Shown: in pieces, positions 42,404 to 50,875 of the stretch | Position numbering within the stretch: the first letter of the stretch is position 1 | Layout of the letters: each line of letters begins with the position of its first letter | DNA from: Actinocatenispora sp036503555 | Lineage (GTDB): Bacteria; Actinomycetota; Actinomycetes; Mycobacteriales; Micromonosporaceae | Assembly (NCBI GenBank): GCA_036503555.1 | Contig: DASXWQ010000045.1 | Location: 1-64,000 of the forward strand | DNA: 64,000 bases | Direction: 5' to 3' | The notes under the pieces: model-generated | What the model was told of the DNA's origin: nothing | The model's database searches: none | Seen by the model: only the letters and a program-made list of their open reading frames with translations | Program-made: the position numbers and the translations under genes

Positions 42404-42820
42404 TCAGGACGCCGCTGAGGTCGGGGTGACATCCGCGGTGCAGAACGAGCAGCGGCTCGCCGCCGTGGGGATGCTCGACAGGCACTCCGGGCAGTCCCGC
42501 TTCGGCGCGTCCAGCTTCGCCGGCAGGAACCGCTGCATCACGCGGTCCACCGGCACCACGACCAGGAAGTACAGCACGGCGGCGACGATCAGGAACGAGA
42601 TGAGCGCGTTGATGAACGTCCCGTACGTGAAGCGGCTGCCGTTCACCGTGAAGTAGAGCTTGCTGAAGTCCTGCTGGCCGCCGATGGCGGCGATCAGTGG
42701 TGTGATGAAGCTGCTGACCAGCGCATTCACCACGGCGGTGAACGCCGCGCCGATCACGATGCCGATCGCCAGATCGACGACGTTGCCGCGCAGGATGAAG
42801 TCTCGGAAACCCTTGAGCAC
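42404..42820 (-). CDS. mscL: Large-conductance mechanosensitive channel
   Basis: This 138-residue channel releases solutes on hypo-osmotic shock. FRDFILRGNVVDLAIGIVIG (residues 5-24) starts helix 1 and FINALISFLIVAAVLYFLVV is helix 2. The C-terminus is unusual: the standard helix bundle is followed by CPECLSSIP and CSFCT, two CxxC pairs that could bind zinc. The family is normally 130-150 residues. It is transcribed in the same direction as the SAF gene with a 45-bp gap. Confidence 0.95.
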   Translation of the reverse strand: MLKGFRDFILRGNVVDLAIGIVIGAAFTAVVNALVSSFITPLIAAIGGQQDFSKLYFTVNGSRFTYGTFINALISFLIVAAVLYFLVVVPVDRVMQRFLPAKLDAPKRDCPECLSSIPTAASRCSFCTADVTPTSAAS

Positions 42821-42865
42821 TGCTTTCGCTCTCCTCGATGGTGCGTGCTCGGCGTGCCGCGTCGG

Positions 42866-43396
42866 TCAGCCCGGCCTCAGTGCGATCCCGATCCGGGCCG
42901 ACGGCTCGGTGCCCGCGACGCGGCGCGCCTCGTCTTCGGACATCGCCAAATAGACCACGGATTCGCCCGCGTTGTCCGCAGAATGGCCGGGTGTCCCCCG
43001 AAGAACCAGTGCGCCGCGTACGAGGATCGCCGCTCGGTCACCGTCCGATCGCGCGACGGTGAGGTCGACGCGGTCACCCGGGCGTACCAGTCCGGCGGCG
43101 CCCGGCTGGCTCACGGTCACGGCCAGCCCCACCGCACCCGCGGGTACGGTGCCGGCCGACGTGGCCGCGGACGGTGGTCGGGAGCCCGCCGGCGCGGTCG
43201 AGGGTGACCGCGCCACGCACCGGTCGGCCGAGGCCGTGCCGGCGCCGGTGAGCAGCACCCCGGCCGCCAGCGCCAGCAGCACCGCCACCAGCCCGCCCCG
43301 CACCAGTCGGCCGCGCCGGCGCGGCGACCACCGCACCGGGTCGAGTCGGTCCGCCCGCCGCCTGCGGCGCGCACTGTGATCCTTCGGTTCGTCCAC
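42866..43396 (-). CDS. SAF-domain protein (CpaB/RcpC-like)
   Basis: This 176-residue protein has a basic N-terminus, one membrane helix at about 37-57 and an extracytoplasmic part. The RcpC/SAF-like region has VSQPGAAGLVRPGDRVDLTVA and VVYLAMSEDEARRVAG. CpaB proteins assemble Flp/Tad pili, but no pilus genes are in the window, so it is probably a solitary actinobacterial SAF protein. GTG 43396 follows GGAGGGAGC. It lies upstream of mscL on the same strand. Confidence 0.8.
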   Translation of the reverse strand: MDEPKDHSARRRRRADRLDPVRWSPRRRGRLVRGGLVAVLLALAAGVLLTGAGTASADRCVARSPSTAPAGSRPPSAATSAGTVPAGAVGLAVTVSQPGAAGLVRPGDRVDLTVARSDGDRAAILVRGALVLRGTPGHSADNAGESVVYLAMSEDEARRVAGTEPSARIGIALRPG

Positions 43397-43464
43397 GACA
43401 GCTCCCTCCGCCGCGGCGAACCGTAGGCCGCCCGGTCCGGCCGGCACCACCGCCGCCGAATGCC

Positions 43465-43486
43465 TGTGGACAACGCCTGTGGACAA
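43465..43486. promoter_or_regulatory. Two perfect DnaA boxes upstream of the SAF gene
   Basis: TGTGGACAA occurs at 43465-43473 and again at 43478-43486, 13 bp apart. Each is the exact complement of the actinobacterial box TTGTCCACA. They lie 70-90 bp upstream of the SAF gene start, in its likely promoter region. Confidence 0.5.
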
Positions 43487-43576
43487 CCTCGATGACGCCG
43501 CCGGGGCGTGCTATGGAGCCACCGCACGAGCGGGGCCGCGACCCATGACCGGGGAGAGGCGGATGCGCGCGGCACC

Positions 43577-43605
43577 CTGATCGGTCCGTACGCCGGACCG
43601 ATCAG
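43577..43605 (-). terminator. Perfect 12-bp stem-loop
   Basis: CTGATCGGTCCG (43577-43588) pairs perfectly with 43594-43605 around the loop TACGC. It is the second of two hairpins beyond the fmdB-like gene. Confidence 0.7.
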
Positions 43606-43610
43606 GTCGA

Positions 43611-43639
43611 GCGACGCACCCCGCGACGGGATGCGTCGC
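43611..43639 (-). terminator. Stem-loop beyond fmdB-like gene
   Basis: GCGACGCA (43611-43618) pairs with TGCGTCGC (43632-43639), with further CCC/GGG pairing inside. It lies 33 bp past the fmdB-like stop and is backed by the next hairpin. Confidence 0.6.
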
Positions 43640-43671
43640 GGGCGGCGGGACGAGACGCGCCGGAGCGTACG

Positions 43672-44046
43672 TCAGGCGCTGGCGGCGACCTTGCCGGAGC
43701 CGCTGCCGCCGGACTTGCCGCTGCCGCCGGACGAGGCGGCGGGCTTGCCGCTGTCGGACTTGGTGTCCGAGGACTTGGTGCCCGACGACGTGCTGCCGGA
43801 GTCCGAGGAGGAACCGGCGTCGCTGGTCGACTTCGGCTTGTCGGCGCCGACCGTCGACGACGAGGAACCGCTGCGCGAGTCCGTACGGTAGAAGCCGGAG
43901 CCCTTGAAGACGACACCGACCGCAGAGAAGACCTTGCGCAGCTTGCCGCCGCAGTTGGGGCACTCGGTGAGCGGTCCGTCGCTGAACGACTGGACGGCCT
44001 CGAGCTGGTGGCCGCACTCGGTGCAGACGTACTGATAGGTGGGCAC
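43672..44046 (-). CDS. FmdB-family zinc-ribbon protein
   Basis: This is a 124-residue protein. The first 55 residues are the FmdB zinc ribbon: YQYVCTECGHQLEAVQSF, then CPNCGGKLRKVF and FKGSGFYRTD, with CxxC twice. The rest is a Ser/Gly/Lys/Asp low-complexity tail. FmdB proteins are called putative regulators but have no proven role. The position next to 5-formyl-THF cyclo-ligase, galU and glp is conserved in actinobacteria. Two hairpins end the unit. Confidence 0.9.
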   Translation of the reverse strand: MPTYQYVCTECGHQLEAVQSFSDGPLTECPNCGGKLRKVFSAVGVVFKGSGFYRTDSRSGSSSSTVGADKPKSTSDAGSSSDSGSTSSGTKSSDTKSDSGKPAASSGGSGKSGGSGSGKVAASA

Positions 44047-44141
44047 CCTATGCCTCCGCTGGCACTCTCAGTTTCTGAGTGCTAATCATCCGCCATCCGC
44101 GTGTCCTTCGTCCACCCGGGGTGGCGCGGTAGACAGCGTGC

Positions 44142-44756
44142 TCAGCCGATCCGGCGGAACCCGGTCGCCGGCGTGATGACCGCGTTGACCCGCCGGTCGT
44201 GCGCCTCGTGCGGCAGGGCGTCGTCGGCCAGCTCGCCGTCGTACAGCAGGGCGACGACGAGGGTACGGCCGGGCACGCGGGACAGCGCCCGGTCGTACGA
44301 GCCGCCGCCGCGGCCGAGGCGGGTGCCGGTGCGGTCGACGGCCAGCGCCGGTACGACGACGATCGACGCGATGCTGACGGCGCCGCGGCCGAGGCGCGGG
44401 CCGCCCGGCTCGCACAGCCGCCAGCGCGCAGGTTGCAGGCAGTCCGGTCCGGTGTACTCGGCCCAGTCGAGGTCGAGGTCGCTGCGGAGGACCGGCAACA
44501 GCACCCGGTCGCCCCAGGCACGCAGGACGTCGGCGAGGGCGGCGCCGCCGGGCTCCCCGTCGGACGGGACGTAGCCGGCGACGGTACGCCGGGCGGCGCC
44601 GACCGCCGGTCTCCCCACGGACCGGCCGGTGCGCAGCAGGTCTCGTACCGCGGCGCGGATGGCGGCGTCGGCGGCGGAACGGGATTCCGCGGCATGGTCG
44701 CGCCGGTTGGCGGACAATCGGTCGCGGAGGGTCGACTTTTCGGAAACTGCGTGCAT
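44142..44756 (-). CDS. 5-formyltetrahydrofolate cyclo-ligase
   Basis: This 204-residue enzyme uses ATP to convert 5-formyl-THF to 5,10-methenyl-THF in folate one-carbon metabolism. The N-terminal KSTLRDRLSANRRD carries the Lys/Arg that contact ATP. The signature LGRGGGSYDRAL is at about 150, and TPATGFRRIG ends the fold. ATG 44756 places the protein at the usual family start; upstream in-frame codons are unlikely. It is divergent from the GGDEF gene across 140 bp. Confidence 0.92.
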   Translation of the reverse strand: MHAVSEKSTLRDRLSANRRDHAAESRSAADAAIRAAVRDLLRTGRSVGRPAVGAARRTVAGYVPSDGEPGGAALADVLRAWGDRVLLPVLRSDLDLDWAEYTGPDCLQPARWRLCEPGGPRLGRGAVSIASIVVVPALAVDRTGTRLGRGGGSYDRALSRVPGRTLVVALLYDGELADDALPHEAHDRRVNAVITPATGFRRIG

Positions 44757-44896
44757 TTCGCTGGATCCAACCTCGCCGGGGTGGGCGGTGCCTCCGGATG
44801 CTGTGACAGCATCGCACTGCGGGCTGTCGGTCGGCGTCCGCACCGCCGACGCCGACACCCCCATCCTGCATCGCCCGGACGACCCTGGGAGGACGC

Positions 44897-47068
44897 GTGA
44901 CGCTGCGCGCGCGGCTCACCGCCGCCTTCCTGGCCGTCGTACTGGGGCCGGTGTTGATCGGGGCGGTGTTCGTCGGGATCACCGTGTCGGAGGTCAGCAC
45001 GCGCCGGGCCACCGAACGGTTGCAGATGGCACAGACGACCGTGCGGACGACGGTCGACGCCGCCTGCCACGAGCTGCGGTCCGCGGCGCAGATCTCCGCC
45101 CGGCTGTACGGCGGGGGCAGCCCGCACGACCGCGCCACCGCCGCCCGGGACGGCGTGCAGACCGGTCTGGCGAGCGCGGTACAGGTGAGTGACGGGGCCG
45201 GCGTGACCCGCTCGTCGGCCGGCTCGCTGCCCGGCCCGTGGGCCGACTGCTCCGGTACGCCGACGGCGAGCACCGACCGACCCGCGTCCCTGGTCGCGAA
45301 GGTACGGATGACCGACCAGGCGGGGAACACCATCGGCCAGGTCGTCGCGGGTACCCGGGTCGACCAGGCGTTCGTGACGCGGCTCGGCTCGTCCGCCGGG
45401 GTGGACGTGACGCTGCTCGACCACGGCGCGCCGCTGTCGACGGAGACCCGGGCACGCGCCGACGACGTCGCCGCGACCGCGCTGCAAATGAGCGGTACGG
45501 ACCTGCGCGCCACCCGCGACGGGCTGTACGTGCGGCTGGTCCCGACCGCCGCCGGCCAGCCGCTGCACCTCGCGCTGTCCGCCGGCCGCGGCGGCTCCGA
45601 GGCGCTGTACGCGGTGCTCATCGGCGTGGTCGTACTCGCCGGGCTGGTCGCCGTCGGCGCCGCCTGGTGGCTGGCGAACTCGACGACCCGGCCGCTGTTC
45701 GAGCTGGCCGGCGCCGCCGACCGGGTGGCAGGCGGTGACCTGGACGCCCGGGTACCGGTGCGCAGCCGGGACGAGGTCGGCAAGCTCGGCAGCGCGTTCA
45801 ACCGGATGACCCGGGAGATGCAGGCGTACGTGCACGCGCTGACGGCGAGCCGGGACCAGCTGCGCGGCAACCTCGGCCTGCTCGGCGACACGCTGTCCAG
45901 CACGCACGACCTGGACGGGATCCTGTCGGTGATCCTGGAGACGGCGATGGCCACGACGGGCGCGCAGGCCGGCGTCGTGCTGCTGGTCGACAAGCCTGAC
46001 GGCGCGTACCCGAACCAGTTGGTGGCGCGCTGTTCCGACGGGCTGGACGACCGGGCCCGGTCGCTGTCGGACATCCGGGTGTCGCCGGGGGAGGGCCTGC
46101 TCGGCGCGGTCGCGCAGGCGGGCGAGCCGCGCCGGGGCCGCGCCGACGGCATCGCGCTCTCGCCGAACGAGCCGCGCTGCCGGACGTACATCGCGGTGCC
46201 GTTCTCCGGGGCGAGCCGCGCCGAGGCCCGCGACGGGGAGGAGGGTGGGCCGCAGCCCGGCCGGCTGCGCGGCGTGCTCGCCCTGTACGACCGGCTCGGC
46301 CAGGACGACTTCGACGACGCCGACCTGGGCACGCTGCGCACGTTCGCCGGGCAGGCCGCGGTCGCCGTCGACAACGTACTGCTGCACCAGGAGACCGAGC
46401 GGCTGTCGCTGACCGACCCGCTGACCGAGCTGTGGAACTACCGCTACCTGCGGGTATCGCTGCACCGCGAGATCGAGCGCGCGACCCGCTTCGACCGGCA
46501 CCTGTCCGTGCTGGCGATGGACCTGGACAGGTTCAAGGAGGTCAACGACACGTACGGGCACTCGGCGGGTGACGCGGTGCTCGTCGCGTTCGCGAACCGG
46601 ATCCAGCACGAGATCCGCGAGGTGGACCTGGCATGCCGGCAGGGCGGCGAGGAGTTCGTCGTGCTGCTGCCGGAGACCGACGAGCACGGCGCGGGCCGGC
46701 TCGCCGAGCGGATCGCGGGCGCGGTCCGCGACATGCGGGTACGGCTGCCCGACGCCGGCCCGGACGGGCCCATCGACATCGGCGTGACCGTGTCGATCGG
46801 CGTCGCGGTCTACCCGGAGCACGGCGCCACCGGCCAGGAGGTCCTCGACGCCGCCGACGACGCGCTGTACGAGGCGAAGGCCGGTGGCCGGGACACCTGG
46901 CGCGTGGCCGCCGGGCCGCGCCGCCGCAACCGGTCCCGCCGGGAGCCCGACGAGGCCGCCGACCTGCCCGCCGCCGACTTCCCGCCGGCCGGCGGTACCT
47001 GGCCGGACGGTGACTCGGGCGGCGCGTCGCGACGGTCACGCCCGCCCAGGCAGACCCGGGGCGGATAG
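44897..47068 (+). CDS. Membrane diguanylate cyclase (HAMP-GAF-GGDEF)
   Basis: This 723-residue protein makes c-di-GMP. A first membrane helix is at about 8-30, an extracytoplasmic sensor at 30-235 and a second helix at 237-260. HAMP follows at about 262-315, a GAF domain at about 330-500 and GGDEF at about 505-690. The active site is GGEEF near 583. REVD five residues before it is an intact RxxD inhibitory site, so product inhibition is expected. LTDPLTELWNYRYL opens the cyclase domain. The tail after 690 is disordered. The start follows GGGAGGA. It lies 9 bp before galU and so is likely co-transcribed with it. Confidence 0.93.
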   Translation: MTLRARLTAAFLAVVLGPVLIGAVFVGITVSEVSTRRATERLQMAQTTVRTTVDAACHELRSAAQISARLYGGGSPHDRATAARDGVQTGLASAVQVSDGAGVTRSSAGSLPGPWADCSGTPTASTDRPASLVAKVRMTDQAGNTIGQVVAGTRVDQAFVTRLGSSAGVDVTLLDHGAPLSTETRARADDVAATALQMSGTDLRATRDGLYVRLVPTAAGQPLHLALSAGRGGSEALYAVLIGVVVLAGLVAVGAAWWLANSTTRPLFELAGAADRVAGGDLDARVPVRSRDEVGKLGSAFNRMTREMQAYVHALTASRDQLRGNLGLLGDTLSSTHDLDGILSVILETAMATTGAQAGVVLLVDKPDGAYPNQLVARCSDGLDDRARSLSDIRVSPGEGLLGAVAQAGEPRRGRADGIALSPNEPRCRTYIAVPFSGASRAEARDGEEGGPQPGRLRGVLALYDRLGQDDFDDADLGTLRTFAGQAAVAVDNVLLHQETERLSLTDPLTELWNYRYLRVSLHREIERATRFDRHLSVLAMDLDRFKEVNDTYGHSAGDAVLVAFANRIQHEIREVDLACRQGGEEFVVLLPETDEHGAGRLAERIAGAVRDMRVRLPDAGPDGPIDIGVTVSIGVAVYPEHGATGQEVLDAADDALYEAKAGGRDTWRVAAGPRRRNRSRREPDEAADLPAADFPPAGGTWPDGDSGGASRRSRPPRQTRGG

Positions 47069-47077
47069 TCTCGGCCC

Positions 47078-48040
47078 ATGCCCGAGCACGTCACCACCCC
47101 CGACACTTCCCCGGCGGCTGTCGGCCGGGTCCGCGCGACCAAGGCGGTCATCCCGGCGGCGGGCCTCGCCACCCGGTTCCTGCCGGCCAGCAAGGCCGTG
47201 CCGAAGGAACTCTTCCCGGTGGTGGACAAACCGGCCCTGCAGTACATCGTGGAGGAGGCGTCCGTCGCCGGCATCAACGACGTACTGCTGATCACCGGGC
47301 GCGGCAAGAGCTCGATGGTCGACCACTTCGACCGGCGCCTCGACCTGGAGGCGGCGCTGGAGGCGAAGGGCGACACGGAGCGCCTGGAGGCGGTACGCCG
47401 CCCCGGCGAGCTGGCCGCGCTGCACTCGTCCCGGCAACCCGAGCCGCTCGGCCTCGGCCACGCCGTGTCGTGCGCCGAGGACCACGTCGGCAACGTCCCG
47501 TTCACCGTGCTGCTGGGCGACGACCTGATCGACGAGCGCGACCCGCTGCTGCCCACCATGCTCGACCTGCAGGCGGAGACCGGCGGCATCGTCCTCGCGC
47601 TGCTGGAGGTCCCGTGGGAGGAGGTCCACAAGTACGGCGTGGCCTCCGTAACCGAGACCGGCACCATCGACATCGTCGAGATCACCGGGCTCGTCGAGAA
47701 ACCGGCCCGGGAGGACGCCCCCAGCAACCTCACCGTCGTCGGACGGTACGTGCTGCCGGCGTCCATCTTCGACGCGATCCGGCGTACCCGGCCCGACAAG
47801 CGCGGTGAGATCCAGCTGACCGACGCGATGGCGCTGCTGCTCGCCGAGGGCACACCGGTGCACGGCGTCGTCTTCCGCGGCCGGCGGTACGACACGGGCA
47901 ACCCGACCGGCTACCTGAAGGCCGTCGTCCAGCTCGCCACCGCGCGCGAGGACATCGGGCCGGACTTCCGTTCCTGGCTCGCCCAGTTCGTCGCCGACGG
48001 CTTCGACACCGTCGACAGCAAGCCCGCCGGCTCCGAGTAG
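47078..48040 (+). CDS. galU: UTP-glucose-1-phosphate uridylyltransferase
   Basis: This 320-residue enzyme makes UDP-glucose from UTP and glucose-1-phosphate for polysaccharides and glycolipids. AVIPAAGLATRFLPASK at 24-40 is the nucleotide-binding signature with the catalytic Arg and Lys. VVDKPALQYIVEEA, VLLGDDLID (metal Asp) and LVEKPAREDAPSN are all typical of GalU. It sits 9 bp after the diguanylate cyclase and 13 bp before glp, in one operon. Confidence 0.95.
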   Translation: MPEHVTTPDTSPAAVGRVRATKAVIPAAGLATRFLPASKAVPKELFPVVDKPALQYIVEEASVAGINDVLLITGRGKSSMVDHFDRRLDLEAALEAKGDTERLEAVRRPGELAALHSSRQPEPLGLGHAVSCAEDHVGNVPFTVLLGDDLIDERDPLLPTMLDLQAETGGIVLALLEVPWEEVHKYGVASVTETGTIDIVEITGLVEKPAREDAPSNLTVVGRYVLPASIFDAIRRTRPDKRGEIQLTDAMALLLAEGTPVHGVVFRGRRYDTGNPTGYLKAVVQLATAREDIGPDFRSWLAQFVADGFDTVDSKPAGSE

Positions 48041-48053
48041 ACGAAAGGCGCCG

Positions 48054-49289
48054 ATGGCCACCGCCACGCTGACTCCGCTGGCCGACTTCCTGCAGCAGGT
48101 GCTCGCGAAGATCCGGCCGCTGCCCCCGCTCGATCTGGAGCTGACCCAGGCGTACGGCAACGTCTTCGCCGAGGACGTGGTGGCTCCCGGGCCGCTGCCG
48201 GCGTTCGACCACGCCGCGATCGACGGGTACGCGGTGCGGCTCGACGACGTGACGGGTGCCCGCGAGGACCGGCCGGTACGGCTGAACGTGGTCGGTGACG
48301 TCGGCGCCGCGTCCTGGCGCCCGGTCCGGGTCAGCTCGGGCAGCTGCCTGTCCGTGGCGGCGGGCGCGCCGATGCCCGCCGCCGCCGACGCGGTCGTACC
48401 GATGGGGTGGACGGACGAGGGCATGGCGTCGGTGGAGATCTACGCGACGCCGAAACGTGGCCACGGCGTACGCCGGGCCGGCGACGAGCTGGCCGCCGGC
48501 ACCACCGTCGTGTCCGCGGGTACCGCGGTGACCGCGCCGGTCGTGGCGCTGCTCGCCGCCGCCGGCGTCGCTCACGTCGTCGTACGGCCGTGCCCGCGCG
48601 TCGTGGTCGTCGCGACCGGCGACGAGCTGGTCGAGACCGGGCGGATGTCCGCGCCGGGACAGGTCGTCGACGTCAACTCGCACGCGCTGACCGCGGCGGC
48701 CGTCGAGGCCGGCGCTCTGGCGTACCGGATCGGGATCTGCGACGACGACCCGGAGGGCCTGCGCGCGGTGCTGGAGGACCAGACGCTGCGCAGCGACCTC
48801 ATCGTCATGACCGGCGGTACCGGCCTCGGGCCCGGCGACATGGTCCGGCGGATCCTGGGCCGCGACGGCACGGTGCCGTTCACCGACCTGTCCGTCTACC
48901 CGTGCTCGTCGCTCGGGTTCGGCACGGTCGGGGTCGAGGAGGTGCCGATCGTGTGCCTGCCCGGCGACCCGGGCGCCGCCCTGATCGGCTTCGAGATCCT
49001 GGTACGTCCGCTGATCCAGCGGCTGTCCGGCGCCGAGCCGGTGTTCCGGCCCAGCATCAAGGCGCACCTGTTGGAGACGCTGTCGTCGCCGGCGGGGTTG
49101 CGCGAGTTCCGCCCGGCGCAGGTGTCCGAGCGCCGCGGCGGCGGCTACACCGTGCAGCCGCTCGCCGGTGGGCCGTACACTCTGTCCGGTCTCGCCGAGG
49201 CGAACGGCCTCCTGGTCCTGGGGGAGCGGGTGTCGACCGCGGCGGCGGGGTCCACAGTGGACGTACTGCTGATCGATCGGCGGAGATGA
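48054..49289 (+). CDS. glp: MoeA/gephyrin-like protein (Glp)
   Basis: This 411-residue protein has the MoeA fold: FDHAAIDGYAVR, VVATGDELVETG, VVDVNSHAL, MTGGTGLGPGDMV and LPGDPGAALIGFE are in place. MoeA inserts molybdate into molybdopterin. However, the context (galU before, sepX/glpR two genes later, no other mo genes) is that of the actinobacterial Glp. In Corynebacterium Glp is a gephyrin-like cell-division protein that binds FtsZ and the membrane receptor GlpR. A division role is therefore more likely than cofactor synthesis. The stop overlaps the acetyltransferase start. Confidence 0.88.
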   Translation: MATATLTPLADFLQQVLAKIRPLPPLDLELTQAYGNVFAEDVVAPGPLPAFDHAAIDGYAVRLDDVTGAREDRPVRLNVVGDVGAASWRPVRVSSGSCLSVAAGAPMPAAADAVVPMGWTDEGMASVEIYATPKRGHGVRRAGDELAAGTTVVSAGTAVTAPVVALLAAAGVAHVVVRPCPRVVVVATGDELVETGRMSAPGQVVDVNSHALTAAAVEAGALAYRIGICDDDPEGLRAVLEDQTLRSDLIVMTGGTGLGPGDMVRRILGRDGTVPFTDLSVYPCSSLGFGTVGVEEVPIVCLPGDPGAALIGFEILVRPLIQRLSGAEPVFRPSIKAHLLETLSSPAGLREFRPAQVSERRGGGYTVQPLAGGPYTLSGLAEANGLLVLGERVSTAAAGSTVDVLLIDRRR

Positions 49290-49906
49290 ACGCGCATCCT
49301 GGCTGGCCGGCCGTCCTCACCGACGGCGACGTGACACTCCGGCCGTACACCCGGTCCGACGCCGCCGCATGGGTCGAGGTACGTCTCGCGAACGAGGCGT
49401 GGCTGTCGCCCTGGGAGCCCGACCCGCCGGGCCGCTGGCAGGACGTGCACACCCTCCGCGCCTTCCGCTACGTCTACCGCGACCTGAGGCGGTCCGCCGC
49501 CGACGGCACCACCATGCCGTGGGCGGTCTGCTGGCAGGGCACCTTCGTCGGTCAGCTCACCATCGGCAACATCGTGCGCCGCGCCTTCTGCTCCGGGTAC
49601 GCCGGCTACTGGATCGACCACCGGTACGCCGGCAAGAGCATCACGCCGACGGCGCTGGCGCTCGCCGTCGACCACGCGTTCAACCGCGGCGGGCTGCACC
49701 GCGTCGAGGTCAACATCCGCCCGGAGAACAAGCCCAGCCGCCGCGTCGTCGAGAAGCTCGGCTTCCGCGAGGAGGCCTACCACCACCGGTACCTCTACAT
49801 CGCCGGCGGCTGGCGCGACCACCTCGGGTACGCGCTCACCACCGAGGACGTCGCCCCGGACGGCGGCCTGCTGGCCCGCCTGCACCGCACCCGCACCGCC
49901 AGCTGA
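49286..49906 (+). CDS. GNAT family N-acetyltransferase (RimJ-like)
   Basis: This is a 206-residue acetyltransferase. GDVTLRPYTRSDAAAWVEVR starts the fold, and AGKSITPTALALAVDHAF holds the acetyl-CoA loop in place of the usual QRG. LHRVEVNIRPENKPSRRVVEKLGF is the classic RimJ end motif (N-x-x-S and E-K-L-G-F). It probably acetylates a ribosomal protein or another N-terminus. ATG 49286 overlaps the glp stop (ATGA), so it is co-translated with glp. The galU-glp-rimJ order is conserved in actinobacteria. Confidence 0.9.
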   Translation: MNAHPGWPAVLTDGDVTLRPYTRSDAAAWVEVRLANEAWLSPWEPDPPGRWQDVHTLRAFRYVYRDLRRSAADGTTMPWAVCWQGTFVGQLTIGNIVRRAFCSGYAGYWIDHRYAGKSITPTALALAVDHAFNRGGLHRVEVNIRPENKPSRRVVEKLGFREEAYHHRYLYIAGGWRDHLGYALTTEDVAPDGGLLARLHRTRTAS

Positions 49907-50025
49907 TCCCCCGACCGCGTTACCGCCAGGTAGTCACGACCGGTGTGGCGCCGCCGAAAACAAGCATGTCGGCCGTAGCCTCGGGTGACAGCTTGTGACT
50001 ACTGGAAACGGGGAGGGGTCCGGGG

Positions 50026-50868
50026 GTGCCGACATCGGTGCTCCTCGCCGTGTTGGCGGCGGCGGGCCTGCTCGCTCTCGCACCGGCCCTCGTGCGCCGG
50101 TACGACGCCACGGAGCGGCAGGTCGCGGAGCGCGAGTGGTCCACGGCGCGGGTCCTCACCCGCCAGCGCCGCCAGCGCACCGTGCCAGGCCGCCGTCCGG
50201 TCAACCCACCGCACCGCGACCCGGTCGTACCGTCGCCGTCGGCCGCGACGCCGTCCGCGCCGGAGGTCGCCGGCTCGCCCGGTTCGCACGCGCCGCCCGC
50301 CGCACCGGGCCGCGGTACCCGTCTCGCCGGCTCCCGCCGCGCCGCCCGCCGCCGTACGTTCCGTCGACTGCGCCGCAGCCCGCTGGCCCGCCTGCTGCGC
50401 GCCCGCCCGATCCTCAGCCGGCCGTCCGCGGAACTCACCGACGAGCAGCGTCGCCGCTGGTGGCGGTACCACCGGCGGCGCGTGCTGGTCCTCCTGCTCG
50501 CCGTACTCGCGGCGCAGTTCGGGCTCGGCGCCGTCGTGGCCCCCGCGTTCTTCGTCGGCGCCGGCGGATCCGTCCTGCTCACCTGCGCGTACCTGGTGCA
50601 CCTGCGCAACAGCGCGTTGGCCGACGTACGCCGGCGCCGCGAGGCCGCCCGCCGGTACGCCGAGGCGGAGGCCCGCGCCGCCCGGGCCCGCGCCCTGCGC
50701 CGCCGCCGCGCCGCGGCCCTCGCCGCCGCGCGCCGCGCCACCCTGGAACGCGAGTTCGCCGAGGCGCGGGCCCGTGCCCTCGCCGCCGAACAGGAACTCG
50801 CCGACGGCACGTACGGTGCGCCGTTCCTCCGCGGCCGCCCCTACCAGGCCCGCGCCGCCAACCTCTGA
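50026..50868 (+). CDS. Divisome membrane protein SepX/GlpR
   Basis: This 280-residue protein has a membrane helix at the very N-terminus (about 3-20) and two more at about 152-188. The sequence LLALAPALVRRYDATERQVAERE after the first helix is the conserved SepX/GlpR segment. A long Pro/Arg-rich loop follows, and the C-terminus is an Arg/Ala-rich helix rich in RAR repeats. In Streptomyces SepX supports septum formation, and in Corynebacterium its homologue GlpR is the membrane receptor of Glp. The glp gene lies two genes upstream here. GTG 50026 follows GGGAGGGG. The assignment rests on N-terminal similarity and context. Confidence 0.78.
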   Translation: MPTSVLLAVLAAAGLLALAPALVRRYDATERQVAEREWSTARVLTRQRRQRTVPGRRPVNPPHRDPVVPSPSAATPSAPEVAGSPGSHAPPAAPGRGTRLAGSRRAARRRTFRRLRRSPLARLLRARPILSRPSAELTDEQRRRWWRYHRRRVLVLLLAVLAAQFGLGAVVAPAFFVGAGGSVLLTCAYLVHLRNSALADVRRRREAARRYAEAEARAARARALRRRRAAALAAARRATLEREFAEARARALAAEQELADGTYGAPFLRGRPYQARAANL

Positions 50869-50875
50869 CCGGCGG

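Noticed and set aside
42866..43396. Part of a Tad/Flp pilus cluster
   Set aside because: Only a CpaB-like SAF protein is present. No tad, cpa or flp genes surround it.
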